A stretch of DNA of 64,000 bases from Asparagopsis taxiformis (GCA_030407315.1 JALQPE010001729.1:90213-154212), one strand, 5' to 3'. Numbered from the stretch's first letter, positions 29,887 to 41,790 are shown. Program-made: numbers and translations. Notes: a model not told the origin generated them from the letters alone.

Positions 29887-31248
29887 ATGCTTCCTCTCGC
29901 TCCAAACGACGTTATAGAAGTTCAATGGGAACTTCGGCCGTTTGGGAGGAAACGAAAAATTGTGTGGTGGTCTGCAATCGTCAAGGAAATTACTCAGGTC
30001 AAGACCGAAACAGACCCATTCCTCCATGCATTGCTCGAATACAAAGCTGAATATGGTTTCGACTCTACCCTTTCTCAAGTCAAGATTTCAGATCGTAACG
30101 AGCTCGTCGACAAGGATTCCGGAAGGGTTCTCCCGTGGCGAAGTGGTGAGCTTCGCAGTATGGACTCACCTGCATCCCCAGCAGAGAGAGACCCGGACTA
30201 CGGCATTGACCACACTCGCCACCGCCACCGCGGCATCCTTCAAGATTGCACTGCGGATCAAATGAAGAAGACCATAGCAGAAATGCTGGCAAGATTGGAA
30301 AAGCTGGAGTCAGCTGCCAAACATCCTCTTCCCCCTCCATTCGATTCCAACAGCTCCATGACCTCCTCTGCTCTGACTGTATGTAGCATTCTGTTTCAGA
30401 AGCTTGGTGTGTACACGGACAAGCCCCTCTCCCTCCGGATGACAAAATCCGAGCACTCCAGGGGAATGCGACAAACATCGCAAGAAGAAATCAGAGTACA
30501 GGCTGACTGCTCCCTTGCTCAATTCCGCACTATTGCCATTCAATGCAAGGCGAAACAGAATCGTGATGTTCTCTTCCTGCCGTCCTTTGAGGACATCACC
30601 TTTCCCTCTGGAAATGAGTCGGATCTTTCCATCATTTTCCCCACCTTTCAGGCACTATGTGACTCCATAGGTACCTCGCAACACGGGTTCCAGAAAATAT
30701 TGGTGAAGAGCAGGGCGGAACGCGATGGAGGCAGCTCATCGATTGTCCGAATTTTAGGAAATCTAGTCGACGTTGACTGCTCTCATGATGCTCCTTCTTC
30801 CGCATTTCTCGTCGGCTCATCTGCTTACGTCCTGTCCAGCCCAGACCAACGTATGACAGTTCTTTGCAGAGACTCCTACGAGTTTGACCATGTCAACAAT
30901 ACATTTTTACATCCCCTATGTCTTAGCCAACTATCACAGTCTAGCATCGTGGACTCTTTCCACCTACGTGATAAGGCTACTGTTACTTATGGAGCAACGT
31001 TTTCGTTACTGTGGAGACGTATTCAGCGCCGAGCTTGTTACAGCACTTTCCAGCCTCTATCAACCGCAGAGACGTTTGGTACACTACATCTACGCTTACC
31101 TTGCTGTATTTTCAGTGGTACTACTATATGCCAGGAGCTTGAAGACATTGGCTATGAGGCTATCTCTCGTCTTGGCTTCAATGCGGATTCAGACACTACC
31201 CACCCACCCTCTCCTCCACCTGCCACCTGCAGTCCGGAGCAAAAATGA
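29887..31248 (+). CDS. Tudor-like protein, copy 1b
   Basis: 453 residues, nearly identical to 23366-24727. The one amino-acid difference noticed is Gln for Glu in the KAKQNRDV stretch (base 30556). Same start context and same duplicated promoter, including the TATATAC box. Intact. Confidence 0.72.
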   Translation: MLPLAPNDVIEVQWELRPFGRKRKIVWWSAIVKEITQVKTETDPFLHALLEYKAEYGFDSTLSQVKISDRNELVDKDSGRVLPWRSGELRSMDSPASPAERDPDYGIDHTRHRHRGILQDCTADQMKKTIAEMLARLEKLESAAKHPLPPPFDSNSSMTSSALTVCSILFQKLGVYTDKPLSLRMTKSEHSRGMRQTSQEEIRVQADCSLAQFRTIAIQCKAKQNRDVLFLPSFEDITFPSGNESDLSIIFPTFQALCDSIGTSQHGFQKILVKSRAERDGGSSSIVRILGNLVDVDCSHDAPSSAFLVGSSAYVLSSPDQRMTVLCRDSYEFDHVNNTFLHPLCLSQLSQSSIVDSFHLRDKATVTYGATFSLLWRRIQRRACYSTFQPLSTAETFGTLHLRLPCCIFSGTTICQELEDIGYEAISRLGFNADSDTTHPPSPPPATCSPEQK

Positions 31249-31523
31249 TAAAGCACACCTATCCGTAGTTATCCTGTTCCTGGGTATTCCATTCTAGAGC
31301 TCCTGTGGCCATCAATTTCTAGTAAAGACGGATACCCTCGCCCCTTCCTACTTCGACTATTCCACTACCTGTCTCTGCGCTGTTCCTTCGACTTGACACT
31401 ATCGTCTGACTGGTTTCCTGATGTCTCGCACCTATCTACTTCCATCTATTACAAAATTCACCTCAACAGAAATTTTATTTCTTCATTCTTCGTCTACTAC
31501 ACCGAAACTGGTTTCATCCGATA

Positions 31524-33049
31524 CTACTCCCCTTCATTCTCGATTTCATCATCGACGAATACCTTCACATATTCTGCATCTCCTCCGTCCTCTTCCATAG
31601 ACCTGAAGCTCTCCTCCAGCACTGATTCCCCCCATCGTCTACGTTCAGTTCTTCATATCTATCACGCGATATAGTCAAAACCTCCTCATTCATGAACCGA
31701 CTACTCACCCGCTCCCCGGGAAGAAGCAGTTTCACTGCTTCATTGATTTCCCGGATTTGCGCTCCTTCCACCTCTGTTCCACTTTGAAATTTCAAAATCG
31801 TTCGGAACCCGTATGCAAGTATGTAGATGAATTGCAAGGAGTATTCTGAACGTCGCAGGAACATGTTCTTATCAGAACATTGCGTGTAGGCGACTGCAAA
31901 GTTCAGTGCAACCTCTACTAAATTGATCCTCCTAGTCAAAAACCTCTTGTCCGGTTCTCCAATTATTTGAACTTCGTACTCGACTTTGAATAGCATTTCT
32001 TTTCGCACTGCAATGAAGTCGCGAAGAATCTTCATATTCTTGTCATCCATTGCTGCACGCTCCGCTGCATTCATTTTCCTCTGCGCCGAGTACAGACTTG
32101 GAACTGACTCAATGTCCAGCCCACCGTCGTGCAAATGATGCTCCATTCGGACTGAACCTTGAAACCCACTGTATAGAACGAATCCAAGATCTCGGATGAA
32201 CCGGTTTCGCACATGATCTCTGGACTTGTTCATAAACCCGGTCACTGCTGTGAGTGCCGATTTCGTCACAGTGATGCCTACCTCCTTTCTGTGCAACGGC
32301 CCATTGTCTCCAACCTTTCTTCGCTTCTGCTTTCGAGCGGCCCCATCACTTCCCTCGGACGTCCCATGCATTCCATCCATGCGAGCAGAGTCCGTTCCGC
32401 GAATTGTCTCCTCAATGGTCCCGGTAGTCACATACCCCCGCGCCCTCCACCGTTCGATACCTTCCGACGTTCCATTGGAGCTGGAACGGTCTCCTCCCTC
32501 TCTGAAAGAATTGTTTTGACACGTATTCTTGATTAAAGAGGTCACAACTTGGCAGCGCAATTCAATGTGGTTCCGGCCGGCAAGCGTCCTATTGAACACA
32601 TCCTTTCGCTCATTGCTCTGCCTGGCGAACATCAGCGTATTGATTAGCTGGCATCCGTTGAAATGCCTATCCCTCTTATCCACCATTGCCTTCGTGTACG
32701 TTGGAACAACAGCACACAGCACAGCACACACCATTTCGAACGTGAACGATTTCTCCGCATCCTGCGCAATGCGGAGACGTTCCCTGTCCTTCTCGGAGGC
32801 GATCTTCTTCGGATGTCCTTGTCCCTGGCTCAGAAGCCCATCGACGATGCTCTTGACCTCCTGCATATCGGTGTTTAGCATGGAGACAGTCTTGGCGACA
32901 TTTCCGAGAGTCTCGCGTAATTGAATGGTGCTCTTCTCGACGGCATCCATTTTATCACTCAGGGCTTTCAACTCTGCAGTGATGTTCGAAAAGCCCTCAC
33001 GCGTTATTTCGGAAAATGCGGCGATGCTTACGGAGGTTTCGGGATTCAT
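31524..33049 (-). CDS. Coiled-coil protein, copy 1b, with C-terminal frame break
   Basis: Starts at ATG 33049 (MNPETSVSI) and follows copy 1a up to the acidic tail. At 31628-31633 there is C6 where copy 1a has C7, so the frame as written ends at 31565 after an altered tail. With C7 it would run to 31524. The lost segment is the acidic tail only, so the protein may still fold. The contrast with copy 1a shows directly that this tract differs between copies or was miscalled. Confidence 0.68.
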
Positions 33050-33579
33050 CTTGACCTTGCAATTGGAGTTTGCTAAAAGGAGAATTGCTTTGAAGGATGT
33101 CACGCTTAGTACAGCAGTGTTGTAGCAAATATCATTTCAGTGGATGCATCCATCCTGGTCTACTCTACATAATAATAATGCTTCCCAGTGCTCCGTAACG
33201 GTTATTTTTCATAATTTAGTGGTGGATGGTGCGTATTCTTTCCTTTGCCACCACCCACGTCCTGTGCATACCACACCTCGCTACCAGACTGACGTCTCCT
33301 ACTAGACACTTTCAATGCAAAGATAGATAGGTATAATTTGAAATGCTAAACTCAACATATTATAGCTACTATGTACATTCTCTCCTTACGGTGAGACAAA
33401 CCAGATATGTTCTGTTCTCCCAATCTTCCTTTCTCCAACGTCCTATTCAGCATCTAGCTTCCCCGCACCCAACTATCTGTAAAGCACCATCACAATTAAT
33501 ATAGTCGTATACCACACACCATTCCAATATTTACCTTCACACCAACACTATGCTCCATATTTCCTCTAAGTCCACTCCA

Positions 33580-33932
33580 CCAGACAGTGTTGTCAAACAA
33601 TGCACGGTACTACCCGCAGACAATACAATTTGCTATCTACACTACTGTCTACAGATTTCCCCAGACAGTGCAGTAATACAGTACAATGTATTGTCTCAGA
33701 CAGTAAAATGTACTGTCTGCACATACTGTCTGGCGGCAACACTTCCGGACAGTAAAATTTACTGTTCTGGACAGTAAATTTTACTGTTTTTGGTACTGTC
33801 CAGATTTCGTGCCAGTTTACTGCTGCAGCAGTATTCTGAAATTTCCAGACAGTAAATTTTACTGTCTCCGCGCACTGTCTTGGCCAGACAGTAATTTTTA
33901 CTGTCTCAGACAGTAAATTTACTGTCTGTTTT
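33580..33932. repeat. P4 cluster of ACAGTAAATTTTACTGT-type palindromes, copy 2
   Basis: Duplicate of 27060-27412, shifted by 6,520 bases. No change was noticed in the palindromes. Confidence 0.88.
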
Positions 33933-34394
33933 CATTCTCAACACCGTAGTGAACAATTTGCCCTTTCCGCGTCCGGAACGAACGCCGAGTACATGTCGCC
34001 AGGTTCCTGATCAACTGGATCGATGGAGCTTGCTCTGCAGGAGAGCAGGACAGGCGGTTTGTTATGCCTGGACAATTTCCATACCGATCTCCCTTCTTGA
34101 GTGCAAAATTATGAGTCTAGAAATTGACCTGCATCGGCTGCTGTATCACATCTGTGCTAAGGATTGATGATACCCGTACCGCTGAGAAATTGCAGCTCTG
34201 GTAACGTGGGGATGATGTGCTGAACACGCAGAACGCTGATCCATAACGGGACTGCTTCATAGGCATAGTACGGAATGTATTGAGACAGCCCAAGCGAATT
34301 CAGGAGGGAGCACCAGGGCAGTGCGCGGTGACTCAGCAGATACCAGTGGTGAGTGGTCTAAATGGGGCTACACACGAGTTTGTCAATGAACAGT

Positions 34395-34812
34395 CTATTT
34401 TAGTTTGGAAATGTGTCGGATGGATGGTATGTTGTAAATGTCGACAGATTTGAGGAAGCGATAGAAGCAATCAGCACCGTGTAGTTGCATCAAGGCTTTA
34501 GTGGCCATTGCTAGAGAACTTTCTCCAATGCCATTATTGCAGGATAGGCAGAAAACCCGGCCGGCTTCGAGATTGAAGAATTCATTGCGCAGATTGAATG
34601 AATGCAATTGACGGAGAATGCAGAAGTATACAATGGTATCGTTTTGGAGGGTGACGTAGGGGAAACATGTTGGGCTTGTTGGAAATGCTGAGAGCGATGA
34701 TGAGATCCAGTCGTTTCCGTCGTAGATGGCGGTGCTTATTTTCTGCACGGCTAGCTTGTCTGCTGGGCGACTGGGCGGTATTGGCGTACGATGAAGCGGA
34801 ACTGGTGGTGTT
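34395..34812 (-). pseudogene. Hypothetical coding fragment, copy 2
   Basis: Duplicate of the fragment at 27875-28291, open over the same codons and without an ATG. Confidence 0.25.
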
Positions 34813-34980
34813 TAAATGACATTTTTTGTTTGGAGATGGATGTATGTGTGCGACTAGAATGTAGTAAGAGGATGAAATTGTTTATGTTTGATGGGCGTCG
34901 CATGTTAGGGGACTTTATGTCGTGTGGGGCAATAATGTCTCAAGTATTTGAAGCAGACAGCAATCGCTTGAGCACATATA

Positions 34981-35220
34981 GACGTCCGATGAATGACCAG
35001 CGCAATTGCATTGCTGGCGAGCCCAGAAATTCTAAAATTTCAGTCAGAAAAAAATGCAAAAATACATCGATTTGGGCGGTCAAAAGTGCCGTACGGCACA
35101 CCCCCATCTCAAAAACATGTTCACATGTGCATGTTTTTGAGAATAGCCCAAAAAATAAAGCAATTCAGGACGTCCGCCGGACATAGGCTTGATTCTAATT
35201 TGGCCACAACGGCCCCAGAG
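34981..35220 (+). repeat. P3 repeat, copy in duplication unit 2
   Basis: Same order of elements as at 28460-28699. A further partial P3 (GGACGTCC to the CTAAAAT part) lies at 35881-35965, outside the duplication. Confidence 0.85.
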
Positions 35221-36008
35221 GCTACCAAGCGCCCCGAGCGGCCCCTCCCCGCTCACTTACCCACTCACGCCCATCTTGCAGAAACGTTCCTGCTGGCCTC
35301 ATCCATGCCTTCACATCCACATCATAATCCTCTGCTGAGCTGTTCACCTTGGACGCTCACTGGAAGTACTCGTCTTCGACGTCCGCCAATGCAGGACAAC
35401 ACCATGAATACTAAACACACCGTGGATCTCAGTCATCAACGGTGGGCGTCCTTTAAATGACTGCTATAGAACCATTGCCCAAAGCCCTCTAGTTTGGACG
35501 CTCAGCCAACAGCGATTGCTGCTCTACCTCCTTGGTCGTTCTCCGATGCATGTAAATGCGTCAAAGTACGACCGATGGGGCAGTCCAAACTTTTTGCACC
35601 AGTGCACGCCTAGGGATACCACAAGGTTCGTCATACACACACAAACACACAAACAACCACGCACTGCAGCACCCAACTTTCGCATGCGTCAGTGATGTGC
35701 TGCTGCAGTGTGTATGCGCCGTGCGGTAGCAAGATTTCCATGCTTGCAGCCATTCACATCCAGACATCCAGCCGCCGACCAGGGAAGCCGTTTGCAGCCG
35801 ATTCCCTCTTGTCTGCATGGCATCTCGGTGCTCTCAACACTTGCTTAGTTGCTGCGATGCGAGCAAATGTGCAGCACTCGCCTAGCTTGAAATGGACGTC
35901 CAGTGGAAGTCCGGCTCGGTTACATTGCTGGTCAGCCCTGAAATTCTAAAATGTTGGGCTGAGAAATAGCTGCAAAACTGTATCCATGTGCAATACTCGA
36001 CCAACCTG

Positions 36009-36231
36009 AAATGGACGTCCGGTGAATGTCCAGCTCAATTGCATTGCTGGCGAGCCCAGAAATTCTAAAATTTCAGTCAGAAAAAAAATGCAAAAATACA
36101 TCGATTTGGGCGGTCGAAAGTGCCGTACGGCACACCCCCATCTCAAAAACATGTTCACATGTGCATGTTTTTGAGAATGGCTCAAAATTCAACTCAAATC
36201 AAGGTGTCTAATCTGGCCACAACGGCCCCAG
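36009..36231 (+). repeat. P3 repeat
   Basis: Starts GAAATGGACGTCCGGTG, then the AAATTCTAAAATTTC block, GTGCCGTACGGCAC, the CTCAAAAACATG hairpin and GGCCACAACGGCC. It is followed by a tail with TCTGTAAGCATCAACTGTAAGC. Confidence 0.88.
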
Positions 36232-36502
36232 AAGAAGCCATCCGACGCCCCGAGCGGGGCCATCGCTGGCTTCTGTAAGCATCAACTGTAAGCAAAGCCA
36301 CATCTCACGAAGGATCGATTCCAGGCTCAGGCTCAATACGCCAGGGCAAAGTTTTGGTCCTTGTTTCGACATGCTCCCACCCCACTTTCTCACGACAAAC
36401 ACTACTCATCCATCGTGCTGCACATACTACGTGCACTTCGTATGAGCAGTGGGCCCGCCTGCGTGGTTGCTGTAATGCGTGGATGTGAGCAGCACACGAA
36501 CA

Positions 36503-36730
36503 ACCCAGAATGGACGTCTGGTGGATGTCCGGCTTAATTACATTGCTGGCTAGCCCAGAAATTCTAAAATTTCGGGCAGAAAAAATTGTGAAAAATCAAC
36601 GATTTGGGCGGGTCGATTGTGCCGTACGGCACACCCCCATCTCAAAAACATGTTCACATGTGCATGTTTTTGAGAATAGCCCAAATTTTAATTCAAATCA
36701 GGGTGTCTAATTTGGCCACAACGGCCCCAG
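36503..36730 (+). repeat. P3 repeat
   Basis: Same structure, with TGGACGTCTGGTGGATGTCC at the start. The tail again has TCTGTAAGCACTAACTGT. Between P3 copies lie about 270-280 bases of related but more diverged sequence, so the true unit is about 500 bp. Confidence 0.88.
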
Positions 36731-37014
36731 GAACCGGCCGCCGCCCCGAGTGCCGCCGCCCCGAGTGGGGCCATCACTGGCTTCTGTAAGCACTAACTGT
36801 GAGGCTAAATGGCGCCGAAAGATGGGTCGATTCCAGGCTTTAAGCCTAAGTTATGCTAGGGAGAAATCTTCTTCCGTGTTTCATAATGGTCCCGCCTTAC
36901 TCCCTCAACACAAACACTACTCACCCATCACGTTACTCATATTCCGTGCACTTTGTATTAGTAGTGAGCCCGCTGGCTTAGTTTCTGCAATGCGTCGATG
37001 TAGGCAGCACACGA

Positions 37015-37220
37015 TCAACCTGAAATGGACGTCCGGTGGATGTCCAGCTCGATTGCACTGCTGGCCAGCCCAGAAATTCTAAAATTTCGGGCACAAAAAA
37101 TCTTGCAAAAATCAACGATTTGGGCGGGTCGATTGTGCCGTACGGCACACCCCCATCTCAAAAACATGTTCACATGTGCATGTTTTTGAGAATAGCCCAA
37201 ATTTTAACTCAAATCAGGGT
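37015..37220 (+). repeat. P3 repeat next to central ParB/oxygenase gene
   Basis: Starts GAAATGGACGTCCGGTGG and ends shortly after the CTCAAAAACATG hairpin at GGGTGTTCC. The GGCCACAACGGCC end is missing. About 345 bases of unique sequence follow before the ATG at 37566, including the leader of that frame. Confidence 0.85.
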
Positions 37221-37565
37221 GTTCCCCGGATAAAGGGGTGCTCGCAGCCGCCCCAAAAGCCGCCTAGCTTGACAGCTGTAATTTTAACACATTACACATC
37301 AAGGACACTGCCTGCTTCACGCCACCTCGTCAGGTTTCGAGAGCCCGACTCGGGCCCGTTCCGAACGGACACTCACATCTCGATTGCCTGTCTTGCATTC
37401 CAGCGGTCACGATAGGTGTGTACCTAACAAAATTTCGGTTGTATTGTGTTATTATTTCCAGCGATTGGCGTTCACGACCATTCTTCAAGCAACGTGAAAC
37501 CTACCATCCACATCACTCGAATACGTCAACGTCAACCATCTCTTTTACTTTCCAACTCAACAACC

Positions 37566-37922
37566 ATGGCGGATACGCATTTCAGCAGTTTGTTTTCAAC
37601 GGTTTGCGGCGATCAAGTGAGCGCGTCAGCGGAGTCGCGCGGACTCAAGCGCGGCGTCGATGTCGACTTGTTTGCGGACGTGGACGGTGCGGCTGTGCAT
37701 ATTGGGACGGCTTCGGTGAGCACTGCTGGTGGCGATGTTGGCCTTCCGCGCACGTTGCACAACCACAAGCTGCCGGAAACCGACGAGGCCGACTACATCG
37801 TCGTGCGCAACATTGCGACTAAGGACAAGTTCAAGGACCTCCCGTTCCCGTACATGTTTGATGGCGCCGAGGGACCGCCGGAGACGATGGGTGGAGCATA
37901 CGCCGCGGCGTTTTACCCTTGA
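37566..37922 (+). CDS. Upstream frame of the central ParB/oxygenase gene (possible N-terminal part or separate small gene)
   Basis: 118 codons from ATG 37566 in a good context (CAACCATGGCGG) after a pyrimidine-rich leader. GC-rich third positions (KRGVDVDLFADVDGAAVHIG) suggest real coding. It ends in TGA nine bases before the ATG of the long frame at 37932 and is in the same frame. It may be the true N-terminus interrupted by a stop change, an exon with a small intron at the junction, or an independent peptide. No domain recognised. Confidence 0.5.
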   Translation: MADTHFSSLFSTVCGDQVSASAESRGLKRGVDVDLFADVDGAAVHIGTASVSTAGGDVGLPRTLHNHKLPETDEADYIVVRNIATKDKFKDLPFPYMFDGAEGPPETMGGAYAAAFYP

Positions 37923-37931
37923 GATACTCGG

Positions 37932-40900
37932 ATGATGCGCCCCGCTGCGGAGGATGGCCCTAGCGACATTCGTACCCCTGCTGCAGCGTCAAACTTCAAC
38001 GCAGCGACGAACCAGGCCAGCTCGGGACGGATGCCCAGTACCGGTCCGGCAGGCGAAATCACTGGTTCGGGGGGTACGAAGCATCCAGCACGCTCCGTCC
38101 CGGTTTCGGGAGGCACGAAGCGCCCTGCTCGCTCTGCAAGACCCTCCAGTGGAGGCACGAAGCACCCTGCTCGCTCCAACGTCACCGAAGCTACTACGCA
38201 GGACGTAACCGAAGTGGACGACGAACCGGAGGTGGCGGAAAGCATTCGTGAGCAGCAGGGGACGCAAATTACGGTGCCCAAGTTTGTGACGTCGGATTAC
38301 GTCGGAGAAGGAGCGACTGTGTTGGTGAGGCAGCTAGTGGAACCGGCCGTGACCCTTCGGGATGTGAAAGAAGACCACGTGGAGGACCTGCGCAACAATA
38401 TGTTGGCTGTGGGGTATGTGAGCTCTTCGCGTATCACTGTGACGGTGCTGAGGTCGCAGAACACGCATCTGTCCGCCGACACGCGTCTGTTCCAGAATGG
38501 CAAATTCCATGCCAATGCGAACGTGACCGTGATCGACGGACTGCATCGTCTCAATGCTATGCATAGCATTGCCGATGACTTCACGCGCCTCACCCGTATG
38601 CACAGAACCAAGCTGCCACAGGACGCAAACCGCTTGCGCTGGGTTACTCAGCCTCTGGATGTGTACTACCTTCGCCGCAAGGACGACAGTGATCTTCAGC
38701 CTCATGAGATCATCCACAAGAGTGCAGAGTCGAACCATACGACTGGGACGCAACTGACGGAGCGCTCCCTGGTTCGAATCTTGTCGTCCATCCAGCAGTT
38801 CATCCGTACGATTGCTGTTGCAAATAACGTGGAAAACGCTGGCGACTTGCGTGAGTCTGATGTCATCCGAACATTGTTCGAGGCGCAGTTCATGGGGATG
38901 ATGAATTCAACGAACACGGCCCGGCGGTGGACGCGTTTGGCTATAGCAACGCTGAAGCATCCTGTTCTCGACGAAGTGTTGCGTGAGCTGAACAATTCCG
39001 AGCGCCGCAACGAGATTGGGATAACGCACCTGGACCACAAGATAGTGCGCGAGTTGCTGGAAGAAAACTTTGTCTTCGTCTTGCGTGGTCTTTCGGAGTA
39101 CTTGAACCCTGCTCATGGTGGACGTCCGGATGGACGCTTTGACGTGAACGACTTCTATACATACGTCCGTCGCGTGACTGCAATAGCAAATTCTCTGTAC
39201 GCTGCGTATGGGCGCCCAAAGAGTATTATGCGCAAGTCATTTCTGAGCACAGAGATGGCAATTGGGTCGGTTAAGCAGCCGAAGGAGTTGCAATGGCATC
39301 TCACCAATGCCATTGCAATGTATAGAGGGGACGACCGGAGCAGTGAGGTTCGAATGCGACGGAGAACCACGCGTTTACAGGATTTGGAAACCAACTTGAA
39401 AGAGTTTTTCAATCCGACATTGAAGAAGAAGACTAAGGCTCGACGCAAACGCCGCCCTTCTGCTGCCAATGTGAGACTCACTCACAAGAAGCAGCGGAAT
39501 GTCGAACATGAGCCTGCTTCGCATGGCATCCGCCGCCGTTCACAGCGACTTCGCTCGACGGGGAGCACACGCCTCGAGGAAGAAGAGCCGGTTGTGGTAC
39601 AACAATCCGCCGGGGAAGAAGAGCAGGCCGTTGTTGATAAACCCACCGATCAACAACAAGCCACTGCTTCCGGTGATGAGGTTGACGAAGACTCCGCCCG
39701 TTCCCCCGATTCTGCCGTTGAGATTGTCCCCCAAGATAACCAACGTGCTGGTGCGACTCCCTCCAACCAAGAATCTGTCCATACCGCTTCGGACGAGGAA
39801 GACAAACAGGGTGCAGACGTGGGCCAAGTCGAAAGCAAGGGGGTCCGCGAAGTGACAATTACATTCACTGTTCCGGAAGGAGTGGAAGTCGATGAAGACG
39901 GTTACATCGTTCGTGACTCTCCTTCTGAACACGACCTCCTGTTCGACGACCGGATGCCATCTCTTCCCGACGATTTCGAAGTCAAAGACCGAGCTGAAGG
40001 GCATCATCTGGCGCAGCGTCCCGCGGACGTCACTGCATCGGTGAGGGTTGGCTGTCTGCCCCCGATTGAGCTCAGGTTGTTATTGGAGAGTGTGGAAATC
40101 GATGAGGAGGGCAGAGAGGTGAGGTATTTGAAACAAGTGGCGATGGACCCTGTGTTTGAGGGGCTGCATATTCCGGAACAACATCGGGCTCGTCATCTTG
40201 TTTTCGAGATCGACACCATCTATCCGATGTTTTTCGCAGCGTGGAAGATGGCTGCCAAGGCGATGTGTGAGCCTACATCGACGTTTCTACCCTCGAGGCT
40301 GGACTTCGCCCAGGTTGCGCGAATGTCTACAAGCTGGAAGGATTCGTATGAGGCCGGCACTGGTATGGCGTACTTCCACAATTGCCGAACGGAAATCAAC
40401 GAGCGAGGGTATACGGTGATGCACAATTTCGCGGATGTAAGCTACCTCGATGCGTCGGACAAGTTCCCATTTGACTTGGGTCTCATGGAAGAAATTCCTA
40501 ACCAGGAATTGTTTCGGTACTTTTTGGGAACGTGGGAGGGGGAGGAGGTGCACAAGGACCCTGGGAACCGGCAGCTGTGGAGTCCCATTGTCAATACTGG
40601 GGACGATGAAACAGATGAGAAGAACCGGAATGAGGGGAGGGCTCGCTTCACGTCTACGCGCCACTGCCTAGTTGACTATGCCGAGAACGATGAGACGCAT
40701 ATCGACCGGTTCAAGTTTGTGACGCGGCGAGCCCTGCTGGATGTGTGGTTGGGAATCCTTGTCCGGCTGATAGGGCTGGAGGAGTGCGGTTTACCGGGAG
40801 AAAAACTTGTCATGCCGGCATCTGGGGGACGGTTTTTGATAACGGGAAAGGGGTGTCCTCGGCAGGTCCCACACAATGATTTCCCTGTTCCTCCTCGCGA

Positions 40901-41522
40901 CCGCAAAGATCAACTTCCGGGTTACTTTGTTATTGCCAACGGAGATGACCCATTCCCTATCTGGGTGTGTCCAGGGTCCCACAAGTACGTCTTTTCCAAA
41001 GCGCTGGAATTAGATATGTACGCCAAGACGATGAAGCTGAAGAAGGTAATCGTTCCGCCACGTTCAGTCTTCATCGGTCACGGCCATGTACAACATGCCG
41101 GGGCAGGGCATGTCGACAGAGTTGTGTCACACACGACAACGAGGTATCACACGTATTTCAGGAATGCGTCGTATCCGATTCCCGACAATGTTTCGTTTGG
41201 TTTCATCAGGCGGTTGGGATTCGAAGAAGAAGTAATCGCCAATGCTCCGCGCCGGTCTGCCAGGCAAAGTCAACCGGCACCTGTCAATGTTCGCCACAAG
41301 ACAGTTGTTCCCATCCCGGTCAAGAAAGATCGTAGGCCGAAGACAGGGCAACTCGGAATCATGCGGATGAAGACGACAGAAGCTCCCAAGAAGAGAACCC
41401 TCACACCGGGTCAAAAATTCTTCTTGAGCTATTCAACTCCACAGTTGCCGATAACGCCTATTCTGCCGGGAGATCCTGAATATAGTGAGGACGAAGAGGA
41501 AGAACAATTTTCCGACGGCTAG
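37932..41522 (+). CDS. ParB-like / 2OG-Fe(II) oxygenase-like protein (paralogue 3)
   Basis: 1196 residues. The N-terminus has three imperfect repeats around GGTKHPARS (about residues 48-85). ParB-like domain about 125-225, with VIDGLHRLNAMHS (DGLHR 202-206). A helical region with TERSLVRILSSIQQFI follows, then a basic and an acidic disordered section (about 490-660). The oxygenase-like end has HND at 981-983, the distal His 1055 in HVQHAGAGH, and TTTRYHTYF as a possible 2-oxoglutarate Arg site. A basic tail ends in an acidic stretch (EDEEEEQ). The metal triad is complete. P3 repeats border both sides, in contrast to P1 and P2 around its paralogues. Domain names are inferred from motif order. 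Intact from 37932. Confidence 0.8.
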   Translation: MMRPAAEDGPSDIRTPAAASNFNAATNQASSGRMPSTGPAGEITGSGGTKHPARSVPVSGGTKRPARSARPSSGGTKHPARSNVTEATTQDVTEVDDEPEVAESIREQQGTQITVPKFVTSDYVGEGATVLVRQLVEPAVTLRDVKEDHVEDLRNNMLAVGYVSSSRITVTVLRSQNTHLSADTRLFQNGKFHANANVTVIDGLHRLNAMHSIADDFTRLTRMHRTKLPQDANRLRWVTQPLDVYYLRRKDDSDLQPHEIIHKSAESNHTTGTQLTERSLVRILSSIQQFIRTIAVANNVENAGDLRESDVIRTLFEAQFMGMMNSTNTARRWTRLAIATLKHPVLDEVLRELNNSERRNEIGITHLDHKIVRELLEENFVFVLRGLSEYLNPAHGGRPDGRFDVNDFYTYVRRVTAIANSLYAAYGRPKSIMRKSFLSTEMAIGSVKQPKELQWHLTNAIAMYRGDDRSSEVRMRRRTTRLQDLETNLKEFFNPTLKKKTKARRKRRPSAANVRLTHKKQRNVEHEPASHGIRRRSQRLRSTGSTRLEEEEPVVVQQSAGEEEQAVVDKPTDQQQATASGDEVDEDSARSPDSAVEIVPQDNQRAGATPSNQESVHTASDEEDKQGADVGQVESKGVREVTITFTVPEGVEVDEDGYIVRDSPSEHDLLFDDRMPSLPDDFEVKDRAEGHHLAQRPADVTASVRVGCLPPIELRLLLESVEIDEEGREVRYLKQVAMDPVFEGLHIPEQHRARHLVFEIDTIYPMFFAAWKMAAKAMCEPTSTFLPSRLDFAQVARMSTSWKDSYEAGTGMAYFHNCRTEINERGYTVMHNFADVSYLDASDKFPFDLGLMEEIPNQELFRYFLGTWEGEEVHKDPGNRQLWSPIVNTGDDETDEKNRNEGRARFTSTRHCLVDYAENDETHIDRFKFVTRRALLDVWLGILVRLIGLEECGLPGEKLVMPASGGRFLITGKGCPRQVPHNDFPVPPRDRKDQLPGYFVIANGDDPFPIWVCPGSHKYVFSKALELDMYAKTMKLKKVIVPPRSVFIGHGHVQHAGAGHVDRVVSHTTTRYHTYFRNASYPIPDNVSFGFIRRLGFEEEVIANAPRRSARQSQPAPVNVRHKTVVPIPVKKDRRPKTGQLGIMRMKTTEAPKKRTLTPGQKFFLSYSTPQLPITPILPGDPEYSEDEEEEQFSDG

Positions 41523-41790
41523 ATAGCTTAACAACTACTACTTTGGTAAACAATTATCGAGAATATAATCATCTCCTTTATCACTTCCAATCTATGAACC
41601 TAGTATAATGTACTTCCGTTCCATGCTTTCAAACTAGATTGTCCATTCCCTCGTGGGTTGGAGCATGATTTCCAGGACGATTCTCTCACATCTCTAGACT
41701 CGATGGTCTATGGTAGAAATAGCAGAACAATTGGGTTTGTACGTGCTTCATCGCCTACTTGCTTCCGGTAATGGGTGGACGTGCACGATA

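Larger units (their letters stand above)
29271..35791 (+). repeat. 6,521-bp direct tandem duplication, copy 2
   Basis: Second copy. Its left end enters the methyltransferase coding sequence at codon 34. Its right end runs into unique sequence at TTGCAGCCGATTCC. It carries the Tudor-like gene, the coiled-coil gene, the P4 cluster and one P3 repeat. Confidence 0.93.
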
